From ZLKRG08 sp964654815 (GTDB lineage Bacteria; Actinomycetota; Actinomycetes; Nanopelagicales; Nanopelagicaceae), in contig CAZZLH010000016.1 of the NCBI GenBank assembly GCA_964654815.1, positions 1 to 30,660 on the forward strand: 30,660 nucleotides of DNA, in the 5' to 3' direction. The position numbers were made by a program, and so were the translations under genes. The notes under the pieces were generated by a model. The model was not told the origin of the DNA, did no database searches, and saw only the letters and a list, made by a program, of their open reading frames with translations. Below, piece by piece: positions 7,389 through 16,239 of this stretch (positions within the stretch are counted from its first letter, which is position 1; every line of letters starts with the position of its first letter).

Positions 7389-7937
7389 ATGGCGCGACTG
7401 GAAAGTTTGTTACCGCCCGAAGGTACTCCGATGCCCGAACGTCATCATCTGGCGCCGGCGCCCGGTGAATTGATTCCATCACATCTTCCGATGTGTTTTG
7501 GTTGTGGCGTCGACCATCCAACAGGTCTGCATATGAAATCCATCGCAGGCGAAGGGCTGACGACAAGTTGTGAATTTCAAGTAACCGAGATGCATCAAGG
7601 CGCGCCAGGTTTGGCACATGGCGGTCTACTTGCCTTGGCCTTTGATGAGGCCTTAGGAAAGTTGATGTATCTCTTGCAGGTGCCGGCGGTAACGGGACAC
7701 CTAGAGACCGATTTTCTAAAGCCGATCCCAGTCGGTTCCACGCTCTATATAAATGCCAAGATCTTGGGACAGGAGCGCCGAAAGGTTTATACCTACGCGG
7801 AGGGGCGATTAAATAGTCCAGATGGCGTTTTGGCGTTAAAGGCGGCAGCGTTGTTCATCGTAGTTGGAATCGATCATTTCATTAATAATTCCGCGCCGGG
7901 CTACATTAATAAAGAAGAGTTTGGCATCAATCCATGA
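7389..7937 (+). CDS. PaaI/4HBT-family acyl-CoA thioesterase
   Basis: 182 residues with a hotdog-fold 4HBT domain from about residue 45. The helix motif APGLAHGGLLALAFDEALG has the HGG and acidic residue typical of PaaI-type thioesterases, which hydrolyse acyl-CoA thioesters. An N-terminal extension holds MCFGCGVDHPTGLHM, a common feature of this subfamily. The substrate cannot be read from the sequence; fatty-acid genes elsewhere in the window make acyl-CoA plausible. The start codon is supported by a -10 element 7 nt upstream. Its stop overlaps the dut start (ATGA), so it shares a transcript with dut and DUF3159. It is an extra gene relative to the mycobacterial order. Confidence 0.85.
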   Translation: MARLESLLPPEGTPMPERHHLAPAPGELIPSHLPMCFGCGVDHPTGLHMKSIAGEGLTTSCEFQVTEMHQGAPGLAHGGLLALAFDEALGKLMYLLQVPAVTGHLETDFLKPIPVGSTLYINAKILGQERRKVYTYAEGRLNSPDGVLALKAAALFIVVGIDHFINNSAPGYINKEEFGINP

Positions 7938-8371
7938 AAGTCCTTATCCAGCGAATCGATAAGGAGTTGCCACTACCTAAATATGCGCTGCCAGGTGATG
8001 CGGGAATGGATTTATATTCGCGCATTGATTACACATTAACTCCTGGCGAACGCGCACTGATTCCAACCGGAATCGCAATCGCACTTCCAGAAGGTTATGT
8101 CGCATTGATCCATCCACGTAGCGGCCTTGCGATAAAGCATGGCATTTCTATGGTTAATACCCCGGGGACCATCGATTCGGGCTATCGGGGAGAGATCCAA
8201 GTAATTCTGATAAATCATGACCCAAAAACGCCGTTTAACGTGCGTAGAGGCGAACGAATAGCGCAAATAGTCTTCCAAAAGTATGAACAAGCCGAACTGT
8301 CGGAAGTAGAATATCTTCCTGAATCGGCACGCGGTGCTGGAGGTTTCGGGTCGACCGGAGGTGGCAGTTGA
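7934..8371 (+). CDS. dut: dUTP diphosphatase Dut
   Basis: Hydrolyses dUTP to dUMP and pyrophosphate, keeping uracil out of DNA and supplying the dTMP precursor. 145 residues, the normal size of the trimeric class. All five motifs are present: PGDAGMDLYS, HPRSGLAIKHGI, NTPGTIDSGYRGEI, RRGERIAQIVF and the C-terminal RGAGGFGSTG lid. It starts within the thioesterase stop (ATGA) and ends overlapping the TTG of the DUF3159 gene (TTGA), giving a tightly coupled three-gene unit. DUF3710, which often lies between dut and DUF3159 in actinobacteria, is missing. Confidence 0.97.
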   Translation: MKVLIQRIDKELPLPKYALPGDAGMDLYSRIDYTLTPGERALIPTGIAIALPEGYVALIHPRSGLAIKHGISMVNTPGTIDSGYRGEIQVILINHDPKTPFNVRRGERIAQIVFQKYEQAELSEVEYLPESARGAGGFGSTGGGS

Positions 8372-8985
8372 GCGACGAGCGTTCGATAATCATCAATGCC
8401 CTTGGTGGACCTCGTGGATTAATCGATAACGGCTTACCGGCAATTCTCTTCTTGGTCGTATTTAATGTTGCCGATGACTTGAGACTTTCCATCTGGTCAG
8501 CTGTGGGACTCTCCGTAGTGCTGACTTTGATTCGAATCGTTAGGCGCGACACTCTGCAACATGCGATTACTGGTTTCTTAGGAGTTTTGATCTGCGCTTG
8601 GTTCGCATCGCGCGGTGGTGAGGCGAAGGATTACTACATCCCATCCTTCGTCAAAAACTCTTTCTATGCCGTGGCATATGCCGTAGCTAACTTGGTGCGT
8701 TGGCCATTAATTGGTGTGATGTTCGGTCCGCTCTTTGGCGAGAACTTTGAATGGCGCAAATATAAGGACCGCTTACGTGTTTACACGATGGCAAGTTGGG
8801 TCTGGTGCGGGATGTTTATCGTCCGCCTTGCGATCATGTATCCGCTCTACAAAGCCAATCAGGTAAATGCGCTCGGCTTTGCTAGTTTGATTCTCGGTTA
8901 TCCACTCTTCTTATTTGTGGTTTGGTGGACCTGGTTGATTATCAGGTCTGTACCTATAGTTCAGGTTCAGCCTAAGGCTGAATAA
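8368..8985 (+). CDS. DUF3159 membrane protein
   Basis: A 205-residue integral membrane protein with about five or six hydrophobic helices and a conserved start (NALGGPRGLIDNGLPAILFLV) characteristic of DUF3159, here beside dut and the Trk genes as in other actinobacteria. Function unknown; conserved motifs include FVKNSFYAVAYAVANLVRWPLIGV and a WRKYKDRLRVYT loop. The start is TTG overlapping the dut stop; GGAGGTGG just upstream gives a good ribosome-binding site. It ends 14 bases past the stop of the convergent trkA gene. Confidence 0.85.
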   Translation: MSDERSIIINALGGPRGLIDNGLPAILFLVVFNVADDLRLSIWSAVGLSVVLTLIRIVRRDTLQHAITGFLGVLICAWFASRGGEAKDYYIPSFVKNSFYAVAYAVANLVRWPLIGVMFGPLFGENFEWRKYKDRLRVYTMASWVWCGMFIVRLAIMYPLYKANQVNALGFASLILGYPLFLFVVWWTWLIIRSVPIVQVQPKAE

Positions 8986-9631
8986 AGCAGGACTTTAACT
9001 GCGCCTCTGCCGCAGGTGTCGCGACGAAGATTAATTCATCGCCCGCGGCGAATTGATCATGTGATTTTGGCGTGAAGATTCGGCCATCGCGCAAAATTGC
9101 CGCGATTGATGCATTCTCTGGAATCTCAATCTCATCAACTGTCTTGCCGATGCACTTAGAGCCATCGGGGAGAGTTAACTCAACTAAATTAGCGGCGCCT
9201 TTGCCGATACTAAATAATCTAACGACATCGCCAACTGCGACCGCCTCTTCGACTAACGCTGCAATTATTCGCGGCGTCGATACCGCAACATCTACGCCCC
9301 AAGAGCTATCAAATAGCCATTCATTCTTTGGGTGATTTACGCGAGCCACAACTCGTGGCACGCCATATTCGGTGCGGGCAAGAAGCGAAGAGACCAGATT
9401 TACCTTGTCATCTCCGGTGGCAGCGACCATCACTTGGCATTGATCTAATTTGGCATTATCCATAGAGGCGATTTCGCAGGCATCGGCCATGATCCATTCG
9501 GCCTGCGGGACCGATTCCAGCTTCATCGCCTTTGGGTCCTTATCAATCAACATGACGTGGTGGCCATTGGCAATCAATTCACGTGCGATTGAGCGCCCCA
9601 CATTTCCGGCGCCAGCGATGGCAACGCGCAT
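8972..9631 (-). CDS. TrkA-family potassium uptake regulatory protein (CeoC-like)
   Basis: 219 residues: an N-terminal RCK/TrkA-N Rossmann domain beginning MRVAIAGAGNVGRSIA (GxGxxG, residues 7-12) with an acidic residue ending strand 2 (LIDKD), then a TrkA-C domain (about 135-219). Such proteins gate Trk/Ktr potassium channels on binding NAD(H) or ATP. It is paired with the upstream TrkA paralogue; the start shares one base with that gene's stop (TAATG). This matches mycobacterial ceoB-ceoC. No potassium channel subunit lies in the window, so the partner must be elsewhere. Confidence 0.9.
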   Translation of the reverse strand: MRVAIAGAGNVGRSIARELIANGHHVMLIDKDPKAMKLESVPQAEWIMADACEIASMDNAKLDQCQVMVAATGDDKVNLVSSLLARTEYGVPRVVARVNHPKNEWLFDSSWGVDVAVSTPRIIAALVEEAVAVGDVVRLFSIGKGAANLVELTLPDGSKCIGKTVDEIEIPENASIAAILRDGRIFTPKSHDQFAAGDELIFVATPAAEAQLKSCFIQP

Positions 9632-10287
9632 TATTCGACCTCCGCATTCAAAATTTCGGTGGTGGAATCAATATCTTCATCGTGGACGATCACATGCAAG
9701 ATATCGCCCTCTTGAATTACCGCATGCTCATCGGGGATGAAGGCATCACCTAAACGAGTCAAGAAAGCAACGCGTGCATTGGTCTGTTCTTCGACTTTGG
9801 TGATTGGTTTGCCATACCAACTTTGATGGATCGAAACTTCTACCAAAGAAACTTTGCCAGAAGGATCGCGCCATTCGCTTCTTGAACCACCAGGCAATAA
9901 ACGACGCAGCACCTGCTCGGTCGCCCAAGTAACGGTTGCGACAGTTGGGATTCCTAAACGCTGGTAAATCTCGGCGCGAGCTGGGTCGTAGATACGAGCG
10001 ACCACATTCTGAACTCCAAATACCTCTCGCGCTACGCGCGCTGCCAAGATATTGGAATTGTCACCATTGGAAAGTGCGGCAAATGCATCGGCTCGTTCGA
10101 TGCCTGCCTCGATCAAAATATCGCGATCAAATCCGATTCCAGTGACGGTCTGACCTTTAAATGCACCGCCCAAACGGCGAAAAGCTTCGCGTGATTGATC
10201 GATTATGGATACTGTGATGCCAGCGGTTTCTAATTCAAGTGCGATAGCCGAACCAACTCGACCGCAACCCATAACCACTACGTGCAT
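9631..10287 (-). CDS. TrkA-family potassium uptake regulatory protein (CeoB-like)
   Basis: 218 residues with the same layout as its downstream neighbour: Rossmann domain MHVVVMGCGRVGSAIA (GxGxxG) and a TrkA-C domain from about 140. The two are clearly divergent, so this is an old paralogous pair, probably forming a hetero-ring on one channel. It is first in the operon. Its ATG lies 43 bases from the divergent RNA methyltransferase start; a TAGTCT sequence 9 nt upstream is a possible -10 element, slightly farther than elsewhere in this window. Confidence 0.9.
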   Translation of the reverse strand: MHVVVMGCGRVGSAIALELETAGITVSIIDQSREAFRRLGGAFKGQTVTGIGFDRDILIEAGIERADAFAALSNGDNSNILAARVAREVFGVQNVVARIYDPARAEIYQRLGIPTVATVTWATEQVLRRLLPGGSRSEWRDPSGKVSLVEVSIHQSWYGKPITKVEEQTNARVAFLTRLGDAFIPDEHAVIQEGDILHVIVHDEDIDSTTEILNAEVE

Positions 10288-10318
10288 AGGAATTACAGAC
10301 TACACCTTAGGCACGCAA

Positions 10319-10324
10319 TACACT
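10319..10324 (+). promoter_or_regulatory. Putative -10 element of RNA methyltransferase gene
   Basis: TACACT lies 6 nt before the GTG at 10331 and 3 nt before an in-frame TTG at 10328. The spacing supports the GTG as start of a leaderless message. Confidence 0.4.
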
Positions 10325-10330
10325 TAATTG

Positions 10331-11422
10331 GTGCAGGTTCGTATCGAAAAAGTGGCTCATGGTGGCCACTTTATTGCCCGAAACGATGGCCAAGTCATCT
10401 TTGTTAGAGATACCGCGCCAGGTGAATTGGTAGAGATCGAGATAACCAGCAAAGCAAAGGGATTTCTAAGGGCCAATCTAGTAAAAGTTATTGAAGCCTC
10501 ACCTGAGCGAATCACGCCACCTTGTCAGTATGCCGGTAGATGCGGTGGATGCGATTTTCAACATCTAAATCTGTCTTATCAACGCCAGCTCAAGGCAGAG
10601 GTAATCAAAGAGCAATTCAAACGGATCGCCAAAATGGATATCGAGGTTAAAGTCCACGAGGTACTGCCCACGATTCGCTATCGCACTCACATTAGAGGCG
10701 TGGCAAATGAGTCGGGGCAATTTGGAATCTACGCCTCGAGATCACACGAGATCATCCCTATCTCTGATTGCCTAATCGCCGGCGAAGAGTTACAGGTTCC
10801 GCAATTGGCGCTTGAGAAGTATGAACCGATGGAACCGGTTGAGGTGCCGCAGGGCGATCAAGTGCGCGAAGTAAAGGGCAAGAGGTTGCTTGTTAAAGCT
10901 GGGGCGTTCTGGCAACGTCATCGCAGCGCACCAGAGACGCTAACCACAAGGTTTTTGGAATTGGCAAAGCTAAAAGCAGGCGAACATCTCTTGGATTTAT
11001 ATGGAGGTGTTGGATTATTTAGTAGCGTCGCAATTGGATCATTAGGCCCGGGTGGGCGGATAGATTTGATTGAAAGTTCGATACCAGCGATCGAATCAGC
11101 GCGGGAGAATTTTCGGGAGCACCAGAATGTAAAGGTGATTCGTGATGATGTTCTGGCAGCGCTGCGAGATATCAAACGCGCAGATGTGGTGGTATTGGAT
11201 CCACCTCGCGCTGGGGCTGGGGCAGAGGTGGTTAAGCAATTGGCGCGAATTAAGCCATCGCGCATCATTTATGTGGCTTGTGACCCAGCTTCGTTAGCGC
11301 GCGATGTGCAGAGCTTTGGCGAACTTGGTTGGCGCTTGGCGCAGATCGATGGGTATGACCTATTTCCGATGACCCAACATATCGAAACCATCTCGCTGCT
11401 CTTGCCTCAATCGGAAAATTGA
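10331..11422 (+). CDS. TrmA/RumA-family RNA 5-methyluridine methyltransferase
   Basis: A SAM-dependent methyltransferase for a uridine (m5U) in rRNA or tRNA. An N-terminal TRAM domain (about 1-55) is followed by the iron-sulfur cysteines in PPCQYAGRCGGCDFQH, then the Rossmann fold with LLDLYGGVGLFS, VLDPPRAGAG and the catalytic-cysteine motif YVACDPASLARDV. About 363 residues, slightly shorter than E. coli RumA. Position next to the TrkA pair matches Mycobacterium Rv2689c; the APC permease gene found between them there is absent. Whether it modifies tRNA or rRNA cannot be decided from sequence alone. Confidence 0.9.
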   Translation: MQVRIEKVAHGGHFIARNDGQVIFVRDTAPGELVEIEITSKAKGFLRANLVKVIEASPERITPPCQYAGRCGGCDFQHLNLSYQRQLKAEVIKEQFKRIAKMDIEVKVHEVLPTIRYRTHIRGVANESGQFGIYASRSHEIIPISDCLIAGEELQVPQLALEKYEPMEPVEVPQGDQVREVKGKRLLVKAGAFWQRHRSAPETLTTRFLELAKLKAGEHLLDLYGGVGLFSSVAIGSLGPGGRIDLIESSIPAIESARENFREHQNVKVIRDDVLAALRDIKRADVVVLDPPRAGAGAEVVKQLARIKPSRIIYVACDPASLARDVQSFGELGWRLAQIDGYDLFPMTQHIETISLLLPQSEN

Positions 11423-11424
11423 GA

Positions 11425-11442
11425 TATCTTGATATCAAGATA
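11425..11442. promoter_or_regulatory. 18-bp perfect palindrome in acn promoter (putative operator)
   Basis: TATCTTGATATCAAGATA is its own reverse complement. It begins 3 bases after the methyltransferase stop. It contains TTGATA (11429-11434), a possible -35 box 15 bp upstream of TATTCT (11450-11455), so a bound dimer would block RNA polymerase. With no unpaired loop it is a better protein site than a terminator. A smaller inverted repeat CACTTA/TAAGTG (11446-11463) overlaps the -10. Confidence 0.6.
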
Positions 11443-11479
11443 AATCACTTATTCTGCTAAGTGGGTTGGTGAGGTAGAG

Positions 11480-14134
11480 ATGTCCGGTAGTGCTTCCAAT
11501 AATTCCTTTAACAGCAAGCGCAACCTAGAAGTTGGCGCCAAGAGTTACGAAATATTCGACATCACCAAGATTGATGGTGCAAGCAATCTACCTTTCTCGT
11601 TAAAGATTCTGCTGGAGAATCTCTTGCGCACCGAAGATGGTGCAAATATCACCGCTTCGCATATCAAAGCTCTGGCAAATTGGGATCCCAAAGTAGAACC
11701 AGATACCGAAATCCAATTCACTCCGGCTCGGGTTGTGATGCAGGATTTCACCGGCGTTCCATGCATCGTAGACCTTGCCACGATGCGCGAAGCGATTGTG
11801 GAGTTAGGTGGAGACCCCGCAAAGGTAAATCCACTTGCGCCAGCGGAGTTGGTGATTGATCACTCAGTGATTGCAGATTTCTTCGGCACCGCCGATTCAT
11901 TTGAGAAGAATGTGGATGTCGAATACCAACGAAATCGCGAGCGTTATCGCTTCTTACGTTGGGGTCAGACTGCATTTGATGAATTCAAAGTGGTGCCACC
12001 CGGAACTGGAATCGTGCACCAGGTGAATATCGAGTACCTAGCTCGGGTAATCATGGTCCGTGAAGTCAATGGCGTGGTCCGCGCCTATCCCGATACCGTA
12101 GTTGGAACTGATTCGCACACCACGATGGTCAATGGACTTGGCGTACTTGGTTGGGGAGTTGGCGGCATCGAGGCTGAAGCTGCGCTACTTGGCCAACCAG
12201 TATCGATGTTGATTCCAAAAGTGGTCGGCTTTAAATTAAAAGGCGAATTGCCACTTGGCACCACAGCTACAGATTTAGCGCTCACAATTACTGAGATGCT
12301 CCGTAAACATGGGGTAGTAGGTAAGTTTGTAGAGTTTTATGGACCGGGCGTGGTCTCGGTTCCGATGGCCAATCGCGCCACAATCGGAAATATGTCACCG
12401 GAATACGGTTCGACTTGTGCGATCTTCCCAATCGATGAGGAGACGCTGCGCTATTTACGCCTTACCGGACGTAGCGATGAGCAGGTGGCGCTAGTTGAGA
12501 GCTACGCCAAAGCGCAGGGGCTCTGGCATAACCCAGATGTCGCACCTCGTTATAGCGAGGAGTTAGAGCTGGATTTAGCGAGCGTCGTGCCCTCTATTGC
12601 AGGACCGAAGCGACCACAAGATCGCATCGCCTTGGTAGATTCCAAGAGCGCATTTGAAAAGCACCTGCCTGGTTACTTCACCGATAAGACTGCAAAAGGT
12701 GAGGTCGCTGCTGGCAACACTCGCGTAAAAAATGGCGATGTAGTTATCGCATCGATTACCTCTTGCACCAACACATCTAATCCTTCAGTGATGATTGGCG
12801 CTGCGCTACTTGCTAAGAATGCAGCCCTGCGCGGATTAAAGAGCAAGCCATGGGTTAAGACCACTTTGGCACCGGGCTCCAAAGTAGTTACTGATTATTA
12901 CGACAAGACTGGATTGACCAAGTACCTGGAGCAATTAGGTTTTAACTTAGTCGGATATGGCTGCGTTACCTGTATCGGAAACTCTGGTCCACTACCAGTT
13001 GAGATCTCAAAGGCAGTTAATGAGCATGATTTAGCGGTCTCTGCGGTCTTATCAGGAAATCGAAACTTCGAAGGACGCATCAGCCCTGATGTGAAGATGA
13101 ATTACTTGGCATCGCCACCATTGGTTGTGGCATATGCACTTGCCGGCACCATGGATCATGATTTTGAGAAGGATGCACTTGGCACCGATAGCAATGGCAA
13201 GGACGTGTATCTAAAAGATATTTGGCCAAGCCCACGAGAGGTGCAGGCGGTAATTGACTCGGCAATCTCATCTGAGATGTTCACCAAAGAGTATGCCTCA
13301 GTATTCGAAGGTGATAATCGCTGGAAATCGCTAGATACTCCCGCAGGCGAGATCTTTGAATGGGATCCCAAATCAACATATGTGCGCAAGCCGCCATATT
13401 TCGATGGCATGCCAAAGCAACCCAAGCCCGTAACCGATATCGCTGGCGCGCGAGTTTTGGCGATCCTTGGTGATTCAGTTACTACCGATCACATCTCGCC
13501 AGCGGGAAATATCAAAGCTGATTCCCCAGCTGGAAAGTATTTGACCGAGCATGGCGTGGAGCGTAAAGATTTCAACTCTTATGGTTCGCGCCGTGGTAAT
13601 CATGAAGTGATGATTCGCGGCACCTTTGCCAATATTCGATTAAAGAATCTATTACTCGATGGCGTCGAAGGTGGCTTCACCAAGAATTTCCTAGATGGTG
13701 GCAAGCAGAGCACTATCTATGATGCATCGATGGCCTATCAAGCTGCTGGGGTTCCGCTAATTATCTTGGCTGGTAAAGAGTATGGCTCAGGCTCTTCACG
13801 CGACTGGGCCGCGAAAGGCACTGCGCTACTTGGAGTGCGCGCGGTAATCGCAGAGTCATTCGAACGTATCCATCGCTCCAATTTGATTGGCATGGGCGTG
13901 CTGCCTTTGCAATTTGTAGATGGCCAAGATGCCAAATCACTTGGTTTAACGGGCGATGAGAGCTTTGAGATCACCGGAATCACTGAATTAAATAATGGAA
14001 CCATTCCAAAGAGCGTTCAGGTAAGCGCCGGTGGCAAGAGCTTTACCGCCAAGGTACGTATTGATACTCCGGGCGAAGCGGATTACTACCGCCACGGCGG
14101 CATCATGCAGTACGTGCTTCGCTCGCTGGTTTAG
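11480..14134 (+). CDS. acnA: Aconitate hydratase AcnA
   Basis: Isomerises citrate to isocitrate in the TCA cycle; cytosolic, 4Fe-4S enzyme, 884 residues, typical for AcnA/IRP1-type aconitase. Cluster ligands are Cys429 (SCTNTSNPS), Cys495 and Cys498 (GCVTCIGNSGPL). Other family motifs are GTDSHTTMVNGLGVLGWGVGG, the swivel-domain GDSVTTDHISPAG and YGSGSSRDWAAKG. The ATG is preceded by GGTGAGG. The upstream palindrome suggests specific regulation. No AcnR-type regulator or TCA neighbour follows; the next gene is convergent fadB, 20 bases away. Confidence 0.97.
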   Translation: MSGSASNNSFNSKRNLEVGAKSYEIFDITKIDGASNLPFSLKILLENLLRTEDGANITASHIKALANWDPKVEPDTEIQFTPARVVMQDFTGVPCIVDLATMREAIVELGGDPAKVNPLAPAELVIDHSVIADFFGTADSFEKNVDVEYQRNRERYRFLRWGQTAFDEFKVVPPGTGIVHQVNIEYLARVIMVREVNGVVRAYPDTVVGTDSHTTMVNGLGVLGWGVGGIEAEAALLGQPVSMLIPKVVGFKLKGELPLGTTATDLALTITEMLRKHGVVGKFVEFYGPGVVSVPMANRATIGNMSPEYGSTCAIFPIDEETLRYLRLTGRSDEQVALVESYAKAQGLWHNPDVAPRYSEELELDLASVVPSIAGPKRPQDRIALVDSKSAFEKHLPGYFTDKTAKGEVAAGNTRVKNGDVVIASITSCTNTSNPSVMIGAALLAKNAALRGLKSKPWVKTTLAPGSKVVTDYYDKTGLTKYLEQLGFNLVGYGCVTCIGNSGPLPVEISKAVNEHDLAVSAVLSGNRNFEGRISPDVKMNYLASPPLVVAYALAGTMDHDFEKDALGTDSNGKDVYLKDIWPSPREVQAVIDSAISSEMFTKEYASVFEGDNRWKSLDTPAGEIFEWDPKSTYVRKPPYFDGMPKQPKPVTDIAGARVLAILGDSVTTDHISPAGNIKADSPAGKYLTEHGVERKDFNSYGSRRGNHEVMIRGTFANIRLKNLLLDGVEGGFTKNFLDGGKQSTIYDASMAYQAAGVPLIILAGKEYGSGSSRDWAAKGTALLGVRAVIAESFERIHRSNLIGMGVLPLQFVDGQDAKSLGLTGDESFEITGITELNNGTIPKSVQVSAGGKSFTAKVRIDTPGEADYYRHGGIMQYVLRSLV

Positions 14135-14154
14135 TTCTATTTACTTTGTTTTTA

Positions 14155-16239
14155 TTATTTTGGAACTGAGGCCACGCCAGGCTCTAAGAATCTAGGGTTG
14201 GCGTAACCAGCGCGATCTAAGAATGGCAGGATGCCACCTAACATCAGCGGCCAACCTGCGCCAAGTAGCATCGAAAGATCGATCTCTTGAGGAGAGGAAA
14301 CCACGCCCTCATCTAGCATCATGCGCGCCTCTTCAGCTAGCGCCTTAAGGGCGCGCTCTTTTACCTGCTCTGCCGTAGATGGTGAGTTGCCCTTTTCGAT
14401 CAGCGCGATGGCCGCAGGATTTGGCACCTTAGCGCCCTTTTCATCCTTGATGTAGATGGTGCGGACATTGTTCTCAACCAAACGCTTGATGGTAGGTGAG
14501 ACGCGATAGCGCGGGCCGAGGTTGGCATTTAAAGTCTCCGAAACATGTAACGCAACTCCAGGGCCGACCAAATCAAAGAGTTCAAATGGCGTCATCGGGA
14601 AACCGATATCGCGTAGCGCATTATCTGCCACATCGTATGGCGTGCCCTCATCCATGGCATCGGTGATCTCACCCATGAATCTAGTTAGCAGACGATTAAC
14701 GATGAAACCTGGTGAATCTTTTGCGATCACCATGGTCTTCTTAAGATCCTTACCGACATTTATCGCAGTCGCAGTGGTCTCATCATCAGTTGCTGGGGTG
14801 CGTGCGATCTCAAGTAGCGGCATCACTGCAACGGGATTGAAGAAGTGGAAACCGACCACACGATTTGGGTGCTGTAGACCAGCTGACATCTTCTCCACTG
14901 AGAGTGAGGAGGTATTGGTGGCGAGCACACACTCCGGGGCTATGTACTTCTCTAATTCTTTGAAGAGATCATTCTTAAGTTGCAACTCCTCAAAGACCGC
15001 CTCAATGATGAAATCACAGCCAGCGTAATCGGCCTTATTGGTGGTGCCAATGATCAAGCCAGATAGGCGATTGGCGCTCTCTTGGCTTAACTTCTTCTTC
15101 TCGACCAATTTAGCTAATTCAGCGTTGATATATGCCACGCCCTTATCGACCCTTGCTTGATCTAGATCGCTAATTACCACTGGCGTCTTTAGATTGCGAA
15201 GCAGTAGCAAGGCAAGTTGCGAGGCCATAAGTCCGGCACCAACTACGCCGACTTTGGAGACTTTGCGCGCCAAATTCGCTTTTGGCGCACCGGCGACTTT
15301 CTTGCGACCCTTTTGAATCAAATTGAAGGCATAGATGGAGGCGCGGAATTCATCGCCCATCATCAGATCGACCATTCGCTCCACCTCTTTGGCCAATCCC
15401 GCCTCAATGGTGTTGCTCTTGGCATCGCTAATTAGTTCTAGCGCATATTCCGCATTCTTTACCTTAGCGCCGTTGTATTTCTTATTTATCGCCGCGCGAC
15501 CTGCAGCAAGTGCGCTATCCCAATCAGAGTCATTGGAGTGATCCTTACGTTCGATCTTTCTCTTGCCGGTGATGATATCCGCGGCAAATTGCACACTGCG
15601 TTCTAAGAAATCAGCAGGTTCGAATACCTCATCGACCATGCCAAGTGCCTGCGCCTCCTTGGCCTTTAACATGGTGTTGTTATTTAGCGCATTCTGCAAG
15701 ATGACTTTTACCGCATTTGTTGGGCCGATCATCTTGGGCAGAATTGTTACGCCAGACCAACCGGGAACTAAACCAATGAAGACCTCGGGTAGCGCCATAA
15801 ATGTGGTGCTAGCGCTAGTGCGATATTGGCAGGAGAGCGCCAATTCAGTGCCACCACCTAGCGCTAAGCCATTAACAAAGCAGAAGGTAGGGATCTTGGA
15901 GTGGCGCAATTTGGCATATGCGTTATGGCCGAATTTAATTATGGTCTCAGCATCGGCGGCGCTAGTTAGCGCCGTGATTCCCGATAAATCAGCTCCGGCG
16001 GCGAAGATAAATGGCTTGCCAGTAACGGCTATCGCAGCTGGATTAAGTGCCAACGCCTGATCTATTGCGGCATCGATATTACGCATCGATTGCGGGCCTA
16101 AAGTGGTGGGGCGAGTATGGTCGTGGCCATTATCGATGGTGATTAGCGCCAACTTGCCACTTGCGCCGAATGCGCCAAGATCGATCTCGCGAATTAACGC
16201 ATTTGTTACGACCTCATCTGGGTAAACGACCTCAGCCAT
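14155..16239 (-). CDS. fadB: Multifunctional enoyl-CoA hydratase / 3-hydroxyacyl-CoA dehydrogenase (FadB-like)
   Basis: 694 residues. The N-terminal crotonase domain (about 1-230) has GAD in the oxyanion region and catalytic glutamates Glu132 (GGGTELALSC) and Glu152 (ALPEVFIG). The NAD-binding domain begins VGVVGAGLMAS (331-340), and the dehydrogenase catalytic His465 lies in VVGFHFFNPVAVMPLLE. A C-terminal 3HCDH domain follows. It carries out the hydration and oxidation steps of beta-oxidation in complex with the thiolase encoded just upstream. The ATG shares one base with the fadA stop (TAATG), so expression is coupled. Confidence 0.95.
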   Translation of the reverse strand: MAEVVYPDEVVTNALIREIDLGAFGASGKLALITIDNGHDHTRPTTLGPQSMRNIDAAIDQALALNPAAIAVTGKPFIFAAGADLSGITALTSAADAETIIKFGHNAYAKLRHSKIPTFCFVNGLALGGGTELALSCQYRTSASTTFMALPEVFIGLVPGWSGVTILPKMIGPTNAVKVILQNALNNNTMLKAKEAQALGMVDEVFEPADFLERSVQFAADIITGKRKIERKDHSNDSDWDSALAAGRAAINKKYNGAKVKNAEYALELISDAKSNTIEAGLAKEVERMVDLMMGDEFRASIYAFNLIQKGRKKVAGAPKANLARKVSKVGVVGAGLMASQLALLLLRNLKTPVVISDLDQARVDKGVAYINAELAKLVEKKKLSQESANRLSGLIIGTTNKADYAGCDFIIEAVFEELQLKNDLFKELEKYIAPECVLATNTSSLSVEKMSAGLQHPNRVVGFHFFNPVAVMPLLEIARTPATDDETTATAINVGKDLKKTMVIAKDSPGFIVNRLLTRFMGEITDAMDEGTPYDVADNALRDIGFPMTPFELFDLVGPGVALHVSETLNANLGPRYRVSPTIKRLVENNVRTIYIKDEKGAKVPNPAAIALIEKGNSPSTAEQVKERALKALAEEARMMLDEGVVSSPQEIDLSMLLGAGWPLMLGGILPFLDRAGYANPRFLEPGVASVPK

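Noticed and set aside
11425..11442. Terminator of the RNA methyltransferase gene
   Set aside because: A perfect palindrome without a loop forms a poor RNA hairpin, and no T-run follows.
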